Of a stretch of 64,000 nucleotides of DNA, positions 63,793 to 64,000 are shown one piece after another. Positions within the stretch are counted from its first letter, which is position 1. Every line of letters begins with the position of its first letter. Source of the DNA: UKL13-2 sp038206765. GTDB lineage: Bacteria > Pseudomonadota > Gammaproteobacteria > Burkholderiales > Usitatibacteraceae. The stretch is from NCBI GenBank assembly GCA_038206765.1, contig JBBRAM010000010.1, positions 62,001 through 126,000 of the forward strand, in the 5' to 3' direction. The notes beneath the pieces are model-generated. The model made no database searches and was not told where the DNA came from. It saw nothing but the letters and a program-made list of their open reading frames with translations. The position numbers were made by a program, and so were the translations under genes.

Positions 63793-64000
63793 CTAAGCAG
63801 GCGGCTTTTCAGGTGTCGTGACACGTTCCAAGCGATAGCCGAAATTGTAAATGGGCATGAGTTTCACGCCGTGCTCAGTACCTAATTCTAATTTCTTGCG
63901 AACTCGGCTCACGTGGGTATCAACGGTGCGTGACTGCACCTCGCTGCTGCGTCCCCAAACGCTCTCGGAAATATGCCCGCGCGACAAAAGTCGGCCGATA
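63793..64000 (-). CDS. OmpR-family response regulator, C-terminal DNA-binding end (cut by the window)
   Basis: Only the last 68 codons are visible; the frame continues past 64000, so the receiver domain is outside. The winged-helix signature is clear: LLSRGHISESVWGR, then RTVDTHVSRVRKKLE as recognition helix and YNFGYRLE as the wing. It is likely the partner of the CHASE2 kinase encoded downstream on the same strand. Confidence 0.9.
   Translation of the reverse strand, partial: IGRLLSRGHISESVWGRSSEVQSRTVDTHVSRVRKKLELGTEHGVKLMPIYNFGYRLERVTTPEKPPA

Overview
The window reads as one continuous piece of chromosome from a betaproteobacterium, close to Burkholderiales/Nitrosomonadales; the genus cannot be fixed from sequence alone. 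The evidence is the glnE / yhdP / nitrilase / tldD neighbourhood, a Liv-type transporter with ETF and a long acyl-CoA dehydrogenase, CHASE2 signalling proteins paired with FecR/LysM proteins, and Gram-negative outer-membrane and peptidoglycan genes. G+C looks moderate. I see no rRNA, IS element, prophage, integrase or CRISPR array, and almost all genes look intact.

Layout. 1-2.4 kb: a tRNA-Val(GAC) with its own promoter and terminator, a glycine-zipper membrane protein and a bacterial PH-domain protein. 2.5-6.7 kb: a + strand sugar operon (asparagine-synthase-type amidotransferase, GT4, GT9). 6.8-10.9 kb: a secreted Asp-box beta-propeller protein behind a LolA-like periplasmic protein. 11.1-14.9 kb: a 1272-residue protein with three glycosyltransferase modules. 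15.2-21.3 kb: the D,D-carboxypeptidase/endopeptidase DacB, a TonB-dependent receptor and an LD-carboxypeptidase. 21.5-22.3 kb: a second glycine-zipper protein.

22.5-28.2 kb is a valine/propionate-type catabolic operon: methylmalonate-semialdehyde dehydrogenase, 3-hydroxyisobutyrate dehydrogenase, enoyl-CoA hydratase, 3-hydroxyisobutyryl-CoA hydrolase and a FAH-family hydrolase, with one small unknown membrane protein. 28.3-29.2 kb holds a secreted protein that is essentially only a CHASE2-like domain. 29.3-31.7 kb is an ABC exporter pair. 31.9-40.8 kb, all on the - strand, carries acyl-CoA dehydrogenase, EtfA, EtfB and a complete Liv-type importer (M, H, K, F, G). Together with the valine operon this suggests uptake and oxidation of branched-chain amino acids or related acids, with electrons passed to ETF.

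41-51.4 kb: a small unknown protein, then TldD, an Nit-type amidase and YhdP, with glnE divergent. 51.8-55 kb: an L,D-transpeptidase lipoprotein, an RluA-family pseudouridine synthase and the tRNA hydroxylase TrhO. 55.4-64 kb is a signalling region: a CHASE2 adenylate cyclase, a metallo-beta-lactamase-fold hydrolase, a CHASE2 histidine kinase, a LysM-FecR periplasmic protein and the C-terminal end of an OmpR-type response regulator cut by the window edge.

The most unusual items are the stand-alone secreted CHASE2 protein together with two more CHASE2 receptors in one window, heptanucleotide tandem repeats at two separate loci, a tRNA-Val with C instead of U at position 33, a possible MITE-like element inside the liv operon, and several unexplained palindromes. 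No clearly new multi-gene system could be proved by reading alone.
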